Numbered from the stretch's first letter, positions 23,484 through 37,910 are shown. The stretch is 64,000 nt of DNA from Pegea sp. RAD2-039 (GCA_034620365.1 JAQGEQ010000334.1:124001-188000); one strand, 5' to 3'. Numbers and translations: made by a program. Notes: generated by a model from the letters alone, not told the origin.

Positions 23484-24613
23484 TAAAAAACAATTAGCAA
23501 AAAAATAAGAAAGGTAATTTTAAACTAATCAAAATATTTTATTTTGTAGAAATACTTTTTTGATAACTCTAAACCTTTCTACTTGCTTTAAATTATTAAT
23601 CTTTTAGTACATATCATCTTAACTCAATAAATCTAGTAATAACTTCTTGTTTTATCTTATGTTTGTATTCTTTTATAGAAATTGCAATTTACTTTTAAGT
23701 ATATTTGATTACAAAATATAATTCAAAATAACAATTGTTATAAAAACTGAAACTAACCAAAATCAAGCAAAGAATAAGAAGCAAACGTTTTAAAGTTTAG
23801 ATCAGTTTCTAAGATAGACACCGATCATTTTCTCATTCAAGAAAATATATAAGTCAAAACAGACAACAGTTATATCTGTCGATTTTCAAATAAATATTTT
23901 CTTTCGTTAGGAAAAGTTTTTGTTTATGAAACCCGAAAAGAAATTAGTAGAAACTTTATAATTTACTTTGAAAGTTGACTTTTGTTGATAATTTAACAAA
24001 TCTGCTAGATGTTAAAAACTTATTTGATTTTTGCTAGTAAGAAACATAATCTAGAATTTGAAAACAATTTAAATTGGAAAATTCCGGATTAAATTATATT
24101 CATTTAATACTTTTTGTGATATGATTATCTGTGTAGAAAATTAACAATGAAATTTTATTCTAAGAAGTTGCTAAACTCAATCAGATATAATTTATATTTT
24201 AACGGTCAATAAAAGCAAAATAAAGATATTGATATTGCGTTATAAGTTTCTTTGATGAATTTATGCTTAGGAATTAAGTTAAACATTTTATTTTGTATGT
24301 TTTTAAAATTGTAAAATTAAGTTCATTAATTCATTAATTACTTAAAAATTTTATTAACGACTCTTAAAAATAATTTTCATTTTAAAAGTAAATTACATCT
24401 TTAATTTAACATTTAGTTTGTCTTCCCATTTTATCACAATTAGGAATATATATACAAAAGAATTTTAAATGAAGGAAATAATTTCACTTCTCTGTAATTA
24501 GAGTTGTCGGAAAACAAAAACTTAAAATTATATCATGTATGACACTCATAGCAAACATAATTGACCGTCGTTCATCAAAGTAATTTGAGTATATTGAGTT
24601 CGATTCTTTATAC

Positions 24614-24731
24614 AACTGAATAATTCAGTTTTCAAATTAAACAACAATACTTAAACAAATATCAAAAATCGCCTTAGTTTTCATAGGAAACTAAAATTGT
24701 TATATTAACTTTTTTCAATTTTGTGTTTGTG
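24614..24731 (-). promoter_or_regulatory. Promoter-hairpin module, AACTGA class, minus strand
   Basis: Element CACAAACACAAAATTGAAAA on the minus strand, AATATAAC, and a seven-base perfect stem AACTGAA-TAA-TTCAGTT at 24614-24630. It lies in the lower-copy part of the repeat field. Confidence 0.45.
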
Positions 24732-25888
24732 GGGTTAATACAAATAAAATTGAGTTTGCTAAAAGCCGAAAACATACTTTTCTAACTTTAATTTTTCTAT
24801 TACTTATTATCAAAAAACAAAATATTTTTGATTGATACTTACCAAGTTTTTCAAAGAAATTTTTTTCTAGGATTGTTTATAATTTTCTAATCGTGACTTC
24901 CAAAATCTTCCAAAATTTGGTAAACTTATTTTTCAAATCATCGATTAAAATTTTTTCTAGCGAAAATCGTACAATTACTCGGTTACATTTGATAAAGATT
25001 TATTACTTCAAGTTTTTACAGCAACTAAAATATATTTTATCAAGAAATCGATAGATATTTTATTTTGATTGAATTATTTATTTGATATATCTGCGAACAT
25101 AGAATCTTTTTAAAGAATAAATTGAATGTACAACCCTTTCTCCGGAAAAATTATGATTAATGATAACTCAAGGTGCTTATAATTTTTCTTGTTTGTAAAC
25201 CATTGAGTTCCAAATATTATTTGCATGACTAAAGACATGTTAGAAACAGTTTATGGAAAGAATTCCATAAAAATGCTTGAATTTATGTTTAAACTTTTAA
25301 AATAAGAATAAATTTTGTAGAATTTCTTTTAACTAAAAGTACAATTCTCTAATGGCTAGTGCCACATTTTCAAATCAAATTGTATTTAAGAAAAGGTTTT
25401 TTGTCTTGAAATGATTTCTCAGTTTAAGAAGTCAAATGAAAGATCATAAATTTAACGTAAGTTTAACAGCGACAACTAGCGACTGTTCAAGTTTACAAAT
25501 AATTTGACAGAAGTTTATGAAACAAAATTTATTAAACTGATATGACAACAAACAATGAAAAGATAAAATAAAGTACCAACAGCGACAAATTGCGGATGTA
25601 ATGATTTACAAATAACTTGTTTGATTTTTAAGAAGCAAAATAAATTAAACTAAACCAAAAACAAACCAAAAACCAACTCATTTGGTTTTGTTATTAGCAA
25701 ACCTTTCTATAGACAATCAAATCAGCCCTTTAAAGATTTGCTTATTATTTATGTTATAAATATTATATATTTTTTTCTATTATTAGTGATTACAGGTGAT
25801 ATCTTAAGCAACGTTAAGTGTTTTATAGCTTGATATGTTTTGCTTATGTATCTACTTTCTATAGTTCTATTATTTATATAATCTTTAA

Positions 25889-26001
25889 GTTGAAACTTAT
25901 TCAAATTCAAAATATTAGTAAACATTTGGAAAACTTCAAAACTATCTTTTGCACCGCTATAATCATGTTATATCTTATTGCATTCTAATTAAATGTTTGT
26001 G
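25889..26001 (-). promoter_or_regulatory. Promoter-hairpin module, GTTGAA class
   Basis: Minus-strand element CACAAACATTTAATTAGAAT, TATAAC, hairpin GTTGAA-ACTTA-TTCAAA at 25889-25905 (outermost pair lost). Confidence 0.45.
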
Positions 26002-26656
26002 GGTTGAAATTTTAAAATCCTTACGTTTTACAAACTTTGATGAACTTTTAATTTTTAAAATTATTCAATTTGTGTTTGATTTTATTGTGTAAGATTTCGC
26101 AATTTGTGTTTTACTACTATCTTTCTAATTTTATGTTTTAACTCTATAGTTTACGTTTTGTGATAATTCAAAAAATGTGCTAGGTGTTTAAACTTTATTG
26201 ACCTTTGCTGGTAAAGAATAAAACCCAGAAAATTTAAATCAAGTTGAATTGGAATATTTTAAAAAGTAAAATTATAGAATTGTTACTTTTTCATTAATAT
26301 GATATTTATGTCTTAGTTTAAACGGACATTACTAATTTAAAAATAAAATTGCTGTTGATGTTCTGAATTTCAGCAACTTATGAGAAGTTTCAACTTTTAC
26401 TTTTTATTTTACTTTTGTATGCGTTTTTGTACTACAGCCGAACAGTTTTTATTTATATTCGTGAAACTACTGTAAGAAGTTATTCAAGCTTTTTAAACAA
26501 AACCAATTTTATACAAATTACACAATTAATCATTTTAGAAATTGATGTTTTTTAAATTTAGCTTCTTATTTACATCTAAGAAATACCAATGAGAAGTTAC
26601 TATTAGTTACTGTTTGTTTTTTGTTTTCATGAAGTATACTTTCCTCGGTTTCAACC

Positions 26657-26774
26657 CACAAACATGAGACTAAAACATGCTTATTTATAAGGCTTGACTT
26701 CCACTTAACATTAAAGTTAGGATTAATATTCTCTCCATCGAATCTGATTTATTTGAAAACTGATAATTTCAGTT
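26657..26774 (+). promoter_or_regulatory. Promoter-hairpin module, AACTGA class
   Basis: Element CACAAACATGAGACTAAAAC, TTTATAAGG, hairpin AACTGA-TAATT-TCAGTT at 26758-26774. Confidence 0.5.
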
Positions 26775-28977
26775 GAATTAAAAGCAAACTAATCGACAAG
26801 CTTTTGGTATTGTTGATTATCAATTATAAATAAAGTCGCTTCTAACCTGTTTAACAATTGCGGAAAGTGCAAGAATTGCGTTTTATTTTGTGGTTGTTAT
26901 CATTTATCTTTTCAACTAAAACCATACTTAAAGACAGGATTTTTTCATGCTTTTTAGTTTTCTTTATAGCTTACAAGACGTGTTTCCATTTAAAAACGTT
27001 GTTGCTGAAGTTTTAAAATATTTTTAAGTTAAACCTTTTGATACCATGATCCACAAAATATTTTTGATCTGTTGATTTTTTGTGACTAAGAAGTAATTAA
27101 GTATTACAAAGTTAGTAACTTCACAGATTAAGTGCTTTTGGTAGTCATAAGGTGTTACCTACCCTTAATCATGCTTACTTATTCAAATACCTTAAATTGC
27201 ATCATCAATACAATTAGATAATTTGTTTGCTGTATCTTCTAGATTCTTTCTATATTTTTTTTAGATATCTCTTACAATATTTTAGGAAGAAAAATTTGAA
27301 AGAATTTGGAGCAGATAATATTCTGTTGAGCTCAACTACGGATTATTGTTTGAAGTAGATTATAAACTTTTAAAGAAAAAACTTCGTTTTTTTAAGTAAC
27401 AAAAACACTTTTTACTAATAAATGTAGGCTAGAATTTTATAGCTTTAATGTAGTTATAGCTATTTACAATAATTTATTTTCCTAATAAAGGATACTTTTT
27501 ATTTACTCGAAAAACGCTTTAATAGAATTTTCATCAAATTTATCTATTTTATGTATACATAATCTAATTCTTTATAAAAATAAAAGTTTAAAAATTCTTT
27601 TCCAAAATTGAGTTTTGAATCAAAAATAAATTCTGCTGTAATTTATGCTAAGCAAATTTAAATAATAAAGAATATATAAAAATTTTATAAATATTGGGTT
27701 GTAGTTTTTACTAATATATGATTTACATTTTGATTAACGGATAAATTTAAAGTAATGACTATCAGAACAATTATTCTGAAATATCATTTCAAAACCAGAA
27801 TATTATTCTTAAGTTAAATTCGTTATTGAACTCTGGAACTTAGCTTTTAAAAATTTGATTTTTGACTGTTTAACTGACAATGGTATTATTGACAAATAAA
27901 TTAAATTTCATTATTGTATTCCATTTCAAAAATATAGATTTTTTATTTTAATATAGTTTCAAAAACAAATTAATAATATATTATGTATTAGTAATACTTT
28001 GTAGAGAGCTCAATGCCCTTGGGTAATTTCAATGCTTGTTTTAATTACTAACTTTTCTAAGACATAGATTTGTGTTGAGTAGGTTTATATTTTAAACTAT
28101 AAATTCTTAATTAAAGAAATTAGCAAAATTTTACACCTACTGTGATTCCAAAACTATTTTAATCGTTTTAATTTAACAAAACATAGCAGCAATTAGTTTA
28201 AGGGCTTATGATGAATGATTTTCCTTACACATGTTTGTTAAAAGCAAAACAAACAGAGTTGGTTTTTGTATTCTTTAATTTAATATATTTTGTTTCTCAA
28301 AATACAAGCAAACATTCTTAAGCATTAACAGTTGCGAGCTGTTGCTGTTGATAGTTCACTAAAACATTGTTATTTTTGGATTTTTTTTATTTCTTTTATT
28401 AATAAATTGTTATTGATTTACATGATGGACATTTTCTCACAACAGTTTAATAACAAATTGTTGCGCTTAGCAATGATAAAATTGAATTTAGACTATTCAT
28501 TTACCTACTTTTGTTCTGACTGTTTGTATAAGACTAAAATTTTTTAATAATAAGTTAATAATATTATTACACTTGTCAGAAACAGCTTCTGTTATCTTAG
28601 ATTTGTATGTACTATTATTAAATAACAGTGGTATTATTATTAAATAATATTATATTAAATAATATAATAGTGGTGCAATAATATATTAACTAATAATAAA
28701 AATTTCAAAACACCTAAGGAAGCTACTTATAATCCAAAACAAACGCTAATAAGTTAATTTTTTTTTCATTTCTTAATCGATATTTACTAATACAAAATCG
28801 ATTTTCGGTTTAAAAAAGACCTATAGAGAGTTAATCTAAGCTTTTAAAAGTCAAGTATGGTGTAATTTCTTTTAAGAATTATAACAACATATTTCTTGCG
28901 TTTGAAAATTATACCAGGAAACCATATGCAAGTTAAAGGGTAGTAGATAAACCGCTTGGTCACATTGATTAAAGTTT

Positions 28978-29103
28978 GTTGAAAAACATTCAACTTCAAA
29001 ATAAAGTGATCCTACGATTATCAACTGAGATCGATAGTTGTACCTAATCTCCTTCACTCAGTCAATAGCTACATAGAAGCTTCTTAAATTCTACTGTTTG
29101 TGG
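28978..29103 (-). promoter_or_regulatory. Promoter-hairpin module, GTTGAA class
   Basis: Minus-strand element CACAAACAGTAGAATTTAAG. ACTGAG/CTCAGT can pair mid-module. Perfect distal hairpin with loop AAACA (plus reading) at 28978-28994; the mirror at 63119-63135 has loop TGTAT on its own strand, so loops differ while stems agree. Confidence 0.5.
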
Positions 29104-30466
29104 TGTAAACTGGTAAAACCTTGAAATCGTTATAAATTAATTTTTCAGAGCTCAGAGCCCTTGACTAGTTTCAACTTTTGTTTAATCACTAAAACTTCTA
29201 AAATATAAATTTTGCTGACTAAGTGTGTATTTTAAATTAAAAATGAACTATTGAAGAAATTGGCAAAAGGTTACATCTACTACGTGTGGAAAATTATTTT
29301 AATCGCATTAATTTAACGTAAAATATCAGCAAATATTTTAAAACTGATTTGATTTTCTATACAAACGTTCGGTAATAGCAAAACAAAGCGAGATGTTTGT
29401 TTTTCGTTTAGTTTAATCTTTTTTAGTTTCTTAAAAATTAAACAAGTTAATTGTAAATCACAACATCCGCTAGCTGTCGCAGTTGGTAAAATATATATAA
29501 TTTTTTATTCGATTTCTCTTTCTGATAAACCATTTTAAGACCAGAATTTTTTTCTTTAGTACGATTCGATACCAAACTGTGGCACTTAGCTCTTATAGAA
29601 TTAATTTTAGACTTTTTAACCCCTTACTTTTGTACTGACAATCTTATTATTGACAAATAAATTAAATCTTATTAATGAATTACATGTCAAAAATATACTT
29701 GAATAAATTTAATAAAGTTTCTAAAACAAGTTAAAAATACTATTACAATTGTCATGAACAACTTCTGTCATTAATGATTTGTGTTTGTCAAGTTTGTTCT
29801 TGATTTAAACATAATAAATCAATACAAAGCAAAAGTTTATTTTTTAGATCAGTTTCCATGATGAACAAATCATTTTCTTATTCAAAAAGCTATAAAAGTC
29901 AAAATAAACAATAGTTATAGCTGTCAGTTCTCAACTATGTATTTTTCTTCCGTTAGAAAAAGTTTTTCGTTTAAGAAATTCAACAAAAAGTTTTAGAATC
30001 TTTACAATTTACCTTCAAAGTTTACTTTTGTTGAGAAATTAGCAAATACGCTAGTTGTTGTTGCAAACTTATTTGATTTTATCTAGTAAAAATATAATTT
30101 ATAAATTGATACCAACTTTAATTGGAAAATTATAAAAAAATTAATTTCATTATTGTTTGCTCTATACTTTTCTGTATCTAATTTTAACTCTATTCAGACA
30201 AGGAGTACTTGATTACATTGGTTTCTCTTTAACACATACATTCTTTACAATTATTAATATTGTAAACAGATATAAATTATCACTTATATAGTCTACTAAA
30301 AAATTAATTTTGCTTTATTTTTAAGTATAAATCGAAAACTACAATTCAACATCAAAAATAATATGGATGCATATAAATATATAAATTTTCTTAACAATAC
30401 TATTATCACTTTATTTTTAAAAGTTTGTTTTTGTTTTCATGAAATTTACTTTTATTTGTTTCAACC

Positions 30467-30578
30467 CACAAACATGAGATTGAATCAGGTTTATTTATAA
30501 GGCTGGATTTTTTTTTCATCTGGCGTCTTCTCTCGTTTGCTTCGTGAATGTTAAATTTGGAAATTGATAGTTTTAGTT
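30467..30578 (+). promoter_or_regulatory. Promoter-hairpin module, AACTGA class, wobble stem
   Basis: Element CACAAACATGAGATTGAATC, TTTATAAGG, hairpin AATTGA-TAGTT-TTAGTT at 30562-30578. Two substitutions leave all six pairs possible in RNA read on this strand (U-G and G-U wobbles). Confidence 0.5.
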
Positions 30579-31458
30579 GAATTAAAGTTAGCTTGTCATT
30601 GTTAATTATCAATAATCAATAAATTCACCTTCTGCAGAGATTAGCTAAATTATTTTCATTTGGAATTTTTTTTCTATTTGGAATAACAACTTCAGCATTT
30701 TGCATAAAAGTCCCTTCAAACGTTTTTTTGAATTTAAAAATACAATTTTTCAACGGATTTTTGGTTTTGTTGGTTATCAATTATTATTAAAACTTATTAA
30801 TTATCATTCTACATTTGTATAGTTGTTTCTCTGCAGCTAAAGCTTCTTAGGTTTTTTTTTTTTCAAAACTACTGTAAGAAGTTAGTCAAGAAGAACTATT
30901 TATACAAAACCATCCTGATGAAATTTACACAACTAGTCAATAAAAAGTTCGATTTTTTGTTAAATTTAGGTCCTTATTTACATATAAGAAGCACTAGTCA
31001 GAAGTTACCAAACTGTTATTGATTTATAAAAAGATATTTAACAGATTTATGAAAAATTGCTCAATAAATTTATTACATAAACAAGTTTCTTTTTCTCAGA
31101 AATTTGTAATTAGTTAATTTTTGTTTTTCTTTTGTAACACAAATTAGTAGATTTCTTCAATTTATTGAAGTAAGTTGCTTATATTGCAAACAAAAAACAG
31201 AAACGCTACTTTCTATCACGAACCGTTAGAAACTACTAAAAAAGATTATAATTCTAATATAATGATAAAAATTAGTGAATAAACTGGATAATGACATCTT
31301 ACTATACTTTATACAACATAACACATAAGTTTTGTAATTATAATTATAAATTTCAGATTTCTATTTCATCAGTTTCTTAACAAATTTTAAAAATAATTAT
31401 CTTACTAAAAAAAAACATATTTTGGATTTATCGTAACTTTATTTTTTCTATTTTATCC

Positions 31459-31569
31459 CACAAATGTGAGACTAAAGCAGGCTTATTTATAAGATTATCT
31501 TTACAAGTTGAAAGAAAGGTTAATATGATTGAGTATTATGAGCAAATTTAGAAACTGAAACTTTCAGTT
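31459..31569 (+). promoter_or_regulatory. Promoter-hairpin module, AACTGA class
   Basis: Element CACAAATGTGAGACTAAAGC, TTTATAAG, hairpin AACTGA-AACTT-TCAGTT at 31553-31569, T-run about 20 bases later. Confidence 0.5.
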
Positions 31570-34556
31570 GAATTAAAAGCATAATTTTTTAAAAGCATGT
31601 CAGTTTTGGTGAAATTCTAATTTCAGACCTTTAATTCATCAATTTCTTAACAAATTAAAAAACAAATTCTATTTGAAAATAAAATACCATTTGGATTTAT
31701 AATTTTGCTTGCTTTTGTGTTTTAGCACAATTAGCAAAAAAATAAGAAAGGTAATTTTAAGCTAATCAAAATACTTTATTTTGTAGAAATACTTTTTTGA
31801 TAACTCTAAACCTTTCTACTTGCTTTAAAGTATTAATTTTTTAGTACATTTCATCTTAACTCAGTAAATCTAGTAATAACTTCTTGTTTTATCTTATGTT
31901 TGTATTCTTTTATAGAAATTGCAATTTACTTTTAAGTATATTTTATTACAAAATATAATTCAAAATAACATTTGTTGTAAAAGCTGAACCTAATCAAAAT
32001 CAAGCAATGAATACGAAGCAAAATTTTTAAAGTTTAGATCAGTTTCTAAGATAGACACCGATCATTTTCTCATTCAAGAAGTTCTCTAAGCCAAAACAGA
32101 CAACAGTTATATCTGTCTATTTTCAAATAAATATTTTCTTTCGTTAGGAAAAGATTTTGTTTATGAAACCCGAAAAGAAATTTTTAGAAACTTTATACTT
32201 TACATTTAAAAATGACTTTTGTTGATAATTTAACAAATCCGCTATATGTTAAAAACAAATTTGTTTTTCGCTAGTAAGAAACATATTCTAGAATTTGAAA
32301 ACAATTTAAATTGGAAAATTCCGGACAAAATTATATTCATTTAATACTTTTTGTGCTATGATTATCTGTGTAGAAAATTAACAATGAAATTTTATCCTAA
32401 GAAGTTGCTAAACTCAATCAGATATAATTTATATTTTAATGGCTAATAAACGCAAATTAAGGACCTGATACTGTGTTAATAGATGGCTGCTGTTCTAAAT
32501 TATTACATTAAAAAGTCTTTATAAATGTTTGTTATTGATTAATATGAGTTAAGATTTTCGAACAAAAGTAGAATTTTTAAATTATCAAAATTAGTTAATT
32601 ACACTTCAAATAAAAATACTAATTTCGATTTAAAACCTCTAAGAACTAGGATAAAAGACTTTGTCTTTAATAAAATCCTTACATCCTGTAAAAATTATAT
32701 AATGGCGTCATTGTTTAATTTCTGCTAAGGAATAAAGTTTTGTAAATTGAAAAATAAGAAAGAAGCTTTCGACATGCTAATTGTTTTGTTTACAACATCT
32801 TAAAATTGTTTGACATAAAAGTACTGTTTGCAAAAAAACGCAAACTAGATAACTAAATGGTTGTAAGGAAACTACAGAAACTTTTGTTATATTTGTTCTA
32901 CAACTTTTAACTATTTATTATAACTTATATTTACTTTTGTATATTATGAACAACTTTCTTTAAGTATTATAATTCGTTGCAGCATTTCTTTAATTCGCCA
33001 ACTTAATTTAGTTGAACGAAAAACATCTCAAATATACATTGTGTAAAGTTGTACGATTGAAAACTTTGATTATATGTTTAAAATTAGATTTAAATTTTTG
33101 CAAAATACCAGATTTTTGAAATCAGAGCGTTGACTAGAATATTAATAAAACCTTGGAAAATATTTCATAAAATAAAAACTGTACAAAGCACTTTTAGTGA
33201 AAATAATTCAAAACAAATCAAGAAAAATAATTTTGTCATTTATATAAAACTTATTTTTGTCTTATGTTCTCATGAGATTTACCTTTCTCTGTTTCAACTT
33301 ACAATTATGACAATTCTATTTTAAAATATATAATGAATAAATAAGAAACTTTATTTCTAAAAAGTTGTTTTAAGAATTTTACTTTCCATGTAAACCAGTT
33401 TTAGAAAGCTCTTCTCCCAATACTAAAATTTTGAAACTGATATATTCAATTGAATTTAAAAACACAGACGTTCTAAACATTGTTGATTTTGTTGAATATC
33501 AATTATTATTAAAGCTAGTTTCTAATTAGGTTCACAAATACTGAGAGTATAAAAAATGTCTGATTATTTTATTTTCCGGTGGTTGTATTTGTTCATCTTT
33601 TTAACATACATGTAGCAAGAAATGAGATTTTATGATATTATTAGATTCTTTGTGATTCTTACAAGATAATTTTTATTTAGTCGAAAAAGGCTTGAACAGA
33701 ATTTTTAATCAAATTTATTTATTTTATGTATATTTATACACAATCTAAATTTTTCTAAAAACAAAAGTTTAAAAGTTCTTTTCCAGAAATGAATTTTGAA
33801 TCAAAAATAAATTCTGCTCTATTTTTTGCTAAATAAATATTAATCAATGCAGAATATACAAAAACTTTAAAAATACTAAGTTGATGTTTCTATTTAAATA
33901 AGATATACATTTTGATTAACTACTACATCTAAGTAATGTTGATCTCAACAAACATAAGTATAAACAAATGTTTATAAATTAACAACTAAGCTCATTTGTA
34001 TGAAAAAATGAGAAAGTTTTGATTATTTTATGAATACTTTTTAGACAATTAAATAACAAATAGTAATTTTGAAGCATTTTTATGAAAAGAATAACATTTC
34101 TAATAATAAAACAATTAATTGTCATACAAATTGTTATTAATAACATTAAGTCTAAGTGAATTCTGAAAAAAATAGATAAAGTCATGGAAAATTAAACTTA
34201 AATAATAATCATTTTAAACTTAGAAACAAGCAATTTCATCTAAAATATCATCTAATAATATATATACTAATAATACAAATTTCAAAACAGCTGAGCAAGC
34301 TACTTAAAATCAAAACAAACGCTAATAAGTTAATTCTTTTTACAGATCTTAATCTCTATTTACTATCACAAAATCGACTTTCTGTTTAAAGAAATTGTAA
34401 AGAGAGTTAATCTAAGCTTTAAAATGTCAAGTATGGTCTAATTTCTTATATGAATGAAAATAACCTATTTTTTATATTTAAAAATTATACGAGCAAACCA
34501 TATGCAAATTAAAAGGTAATAGTTGATACACTGCTTGGTAACATTGATTAAAGTTT

Positions 34557-34682
34557 GTTGAAATTCATTCAACTTCAAATTAATGTGATGTTTAAGACTT
34601 CAACTGAATCGGACAATTGTACCTTATCTCTTTCACTCAGTTAATAGCTATATTCAAGCTTCTTAAAATTTACTGTTTGTGG
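34557..34682 (-). promoter_or_regulatory. Promoter-hairpin module, GTTGAA class
   Basis: Minus-strand element CACAAACAGTAAATTTTAAG; AACTGA/TCAGTT pair mid-module; perfect distal hairpin at 34557-34573. Confidence 0.5.
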
Positions 34683-34930
34683 TGTAAACTGGTAGAGCCG
34701 TGCAATCGTTATAAATTAATTTTTCAGAGGTCAATGCCCTAGACTAATTTCAACTTTTTTTTACTTGACTAATTGTTTTTGGTTTCGTTTATCTTTTTTT
34801 TGTTTCTTAAAAATCAAACAAGTTATTTGTAAATCACAACTTCCGCTGGCTGTCGCTGTTGGTACTTTATTTTAACTTTTTTTTTATTTGTCATTCTGAA
34901 AAACTATTTTAAACCAATGGTAATATTGTT

Positions 34931-36545
34931 AAGCACGATTCGATATTAAACTGTTGCACTTAGCTCTTATAGAATCGAGTTTAGACTGTTTAACTGCTTT
35001 ATTTAGTAGTGACAATCGTATTACTGACAAATAAATTAAATGTTGTTTAAAAATTACAAGTAAAATATATACTTGAACAAATTTCAGTAAACCATCTAAA
35101 ACAAATTAATAATCTTTTTACAATTGTCATGAACATCTTCTGTCATTAATGATTTGTTTGCGTCAAGTTTGTTCTTGATTTAAACATAATAAATCAATAC
35201 AAAGCAAAAGTTTAATTTTTAGATCAGTTTCCATGATGAACAAATCATTTTCTTATTCAAAAAGCTATAAAAGTCAAAACAAACAACAGTTATAGCTGTC
35301 AGTTTTCAACTATGTATTTTTCTTCCGTTAGAAAAAGTTTTTTGTTTAAGAAATTCAACAAAAAGTTTTAGATTCATTATAAATAACCTTCAAAGTTTAC
35401 TTTTGTTGATAATTTAGCAAATGCGCTAGTTGTTGTTGCAAACTTATTGGATTTTAGCTAGTAAAAATATAATTTACAAGTTGATAACAACTTGAATTTG
35501 GAAAATTGTTGACAAAATTGAATTCATTTAAAAAAAAATCAGAAAAAGTCTGTAGCACAAAGATTTTAGTTGAGCTCAAATAATGAATAACTTAAAATTT
35601 AAATAAACCGTTTTTAAGGCCATACAATCATTTCAAGGTAAAAGAAAATGTTTCAGTTTTACAACATCTGTAAATGTAAGATGAATATGTTTCTAGAAAT
35701 TCAATCTTTTATTTTTTTTAAATAGTTAATTTGCTTTCAATGAAATATGTATAAATCATACCAATGATTCTACGTTTATCTTAAAAGCATACTTCTTAAA
35801 AATTAAAAACATTTTCTCATTTTTTGAAACAATTTGACTTTCAAAGATAATTACAAGACAAATACAAAAATAAACTTTGTATTAATATAAAATAAAGATA
35901 ATAATTATAGTAATAATAATAGTAATACCAATTAAAATAACTCATTTCGTAAAATAATTATGTGAAATAGTAGAAACAGTAGTTAGAAAATTTTTTTTAA
36001 TATTTATCATTTTTTTTCCTTCAATTTTAAATTCATTTAAACTATTATGCATTTTGAAATGGAATTTTTGCTAAATTTACTTTTAAATATAAACAATTTC
36101 TTAGTTGAAAAATTATTTTCCTTGAAAACGAAATTTATAAATTTACCACAAATATTTCTTTAATAAATTTGCACCTGAAAACAAACAAGACAATTTATCA
36201 AAGTTACTTGCTTCAATAACATGTTCAATTTATAGATAAGTTTTTTAAATTTCCACAATGCAACTAAAACATATATTTATTAATATAGTAATAAGAAAGA
36301 TAATGAATTGTTCAATAATAGAATCATTTAAAAATTGAATAATTTCCAAATATTATCAAGTATATCAAATCTTACAAGAAGTAAAGATTTTAAAATTTTA
36401 ATTCACAAACATTAGATTAAAGTTCAATGAAATATAACATGAGTATAACGTTATCAATGTTTTTTTTTATCGATTTCCACGTGTTTATAATTATTTTGAG
36501 GTTGAACAAGTTTCAACATATAATTTATATCCATTCTTTTTTCAA
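34931..36545. repeat. Last left-side repeat units before the core
   Basis: 34.94-35.52 kb is a direct copy of bases 1-530. 36.12-36.53 kb is a diverged copy of the 1160-1450 type unit and ends with a GTTGAA/TTCAAC hairpin. 35.52-36.1 kb shows nothing recognisable. Confidence 0.65.
36404..36517 (+). promoter_or_regulatory. Promoter-hairpin module, GTTGAA class
   Basis: Element CACAAACATTAGATTAAAGT, AATATAACATG, hairpin GTTGAA-CAAGT-TTCAAC at 36501-36517, TTTTTT about 20 bases later. It is the last module before the low-copy core. Confidence 0.5.
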
Positions 36546-37910
36546 TGAAAGCAGATAGAAAAGATATCACGCTACAAAATACCTAGTGTTGTTAAAGATA
36601 TCATTTGTAATAATTATGTTAATAGTAATATTGATAACAAAACGTAATAAAATTAATATAATAAAATAATAATATTAAAACACAACCTTTCTATTTACAT
36701 AAAGTTTCAATTAATAGTTGACTAGGCTGAATTTAGTTCATTATTTTTAGAATTGATATTAAAAAACGTTGTGGTATATAGTATATAAAAGGAATTAATA
36801 ACAGCTTAAATTGAAACATGGTTGAAAAAAATAATCTTATTTAAATTTTTATGTGCTATGCCTTTCTGTGTAGAAAATTAAATATTAAATTTCATTTAAA
36901 ACAGTTGGTAAGCATCTATCAGAGATAATTTAGATTTAAATGTTAGTAGAAGCAAAATTAAAGTTAAAAATCTATGATTAGACTACTGATGTATGAAATT
37001 GCTCATTTAAAAAGCCATTATGGATTTTTTTTTTATTAAAAATTGTTTATTTGTTTGAACAAAAGTATAATTCTTAAATAACCCAAATAAGTTAAACATA
37101 ATGCAAATAAAATCAAAAAGTGTTAATCTCGATTTTGTAGTAGTCGGTTTGGCAGAATTTATTTGTACACAGGAATTTAATGTCTTGCTAGTTTTATTTC
37201 GATTCATCATAGTTTTTAATTGCATAAACAATTTTTATTGCAATCAAACTAAAAAGTTCGAATTTATTTCTGATCCATATCGAATATTTTATCACAAGTA
37301 ATATGTATATCGCTTGCTTATTTAAATGGAAAACTATTTGAAAAGAATTTGAATAAATGTATCCAAAAGTTAAGTAAAAATAAGCTACATGTTATATTAC
37401 AAATAATTTTACAGCAAAAAACATTCACAAAAATCAAATCAAGTTATCAATTCATGAAAGCAAAAATATGAACGTGTTGAAAAGCTTTTCTTTATTTATA
37501 GATATTGTTAAAAGCTTTCTCTGACTTTCCTATGAGATGATTTACTTTTGAAAACAGAGTGCAAACTATATTGTATAATTGTTTAATTTGTGTTTTACTT
37601 TGCATTAGTTTTAAAGTTTAAGATTTGTTTGATATCATCCTATTAATATTTAAATGTTTAGCAATTATTTAAATGTTTTTAATGTTAAATGTTTAACTAT
37701 TTAGTAAAATGCATACAAGATATTTTTTATTGTTATTTTTAAAATAATTTTACAAACTTGCAACAAATTGTTATAAAAAAACAATTATAGAATAAGCCTA
37801 CTAATGGATTCAAATGTTTTTAAATTTAATAGTTTTATAACTTTCAATTAAATTTTGTTCATTATTGTTTATTAACAACTTTTAGTTTTCCTCTTTAAAG
37901 AACCTAGGGA
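36546..37910. other. AT-rich low-copy stretch, no gene seen
   Basis: No similarity to the flanking repeat units was noticed. Overlapping short frames on both strands at 37007-37301 have biased, low-complexity composition and no recognisable domain. Confidence 0.5.

Larger units (their letters stand above)
23484..27500. repeat. Mosaic of repeat units, partly low-copy
   Basis: 23.48-24.24 kb matches 31.73-32.46 kb. 24.25-25.3 kb looks lower-copy but still contains a minus-strand module with an AACTGA hairpin. 25.32-26.0 kb matches the reverse of the unit near 14.2-14.3 kb and 16.74-17.21 kb. No gene supported. Confidence 0.55.
27500..30850. repeat. Repeat unit matching the window start and the right end
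   Basis: 29.58-30.85 kb matches 1-1090 directly. 28.0-29.58 kb matches the reverse complement of 62.53-64.0 kb. The right end of the window therefore continues the inverted relationship with this internal unit. A 71-codon frame at 28332 is repeat sequence; no gene supported. Confidence 0.75.
30851..34930. repeat. Mosaic of repeat units, no gene
   Basis: 30.93-31.26 kb matches the reverse complement of 46.04-46.35 kb. 31.73-32.46 kb matches 23.48-24.24 kb. 33.7-34.7 kb matches 8.14-9.06 kb. Two promoter-hairpin modules lie here. Confidence 0.65.

Noticed and set aside
28332-28547. 71-codon plus-strand frame
   Set aside because: It lies across a GC-rich box and repeat unit; the mirror near 63.5-63.75 kb does not keep it open convincingly.
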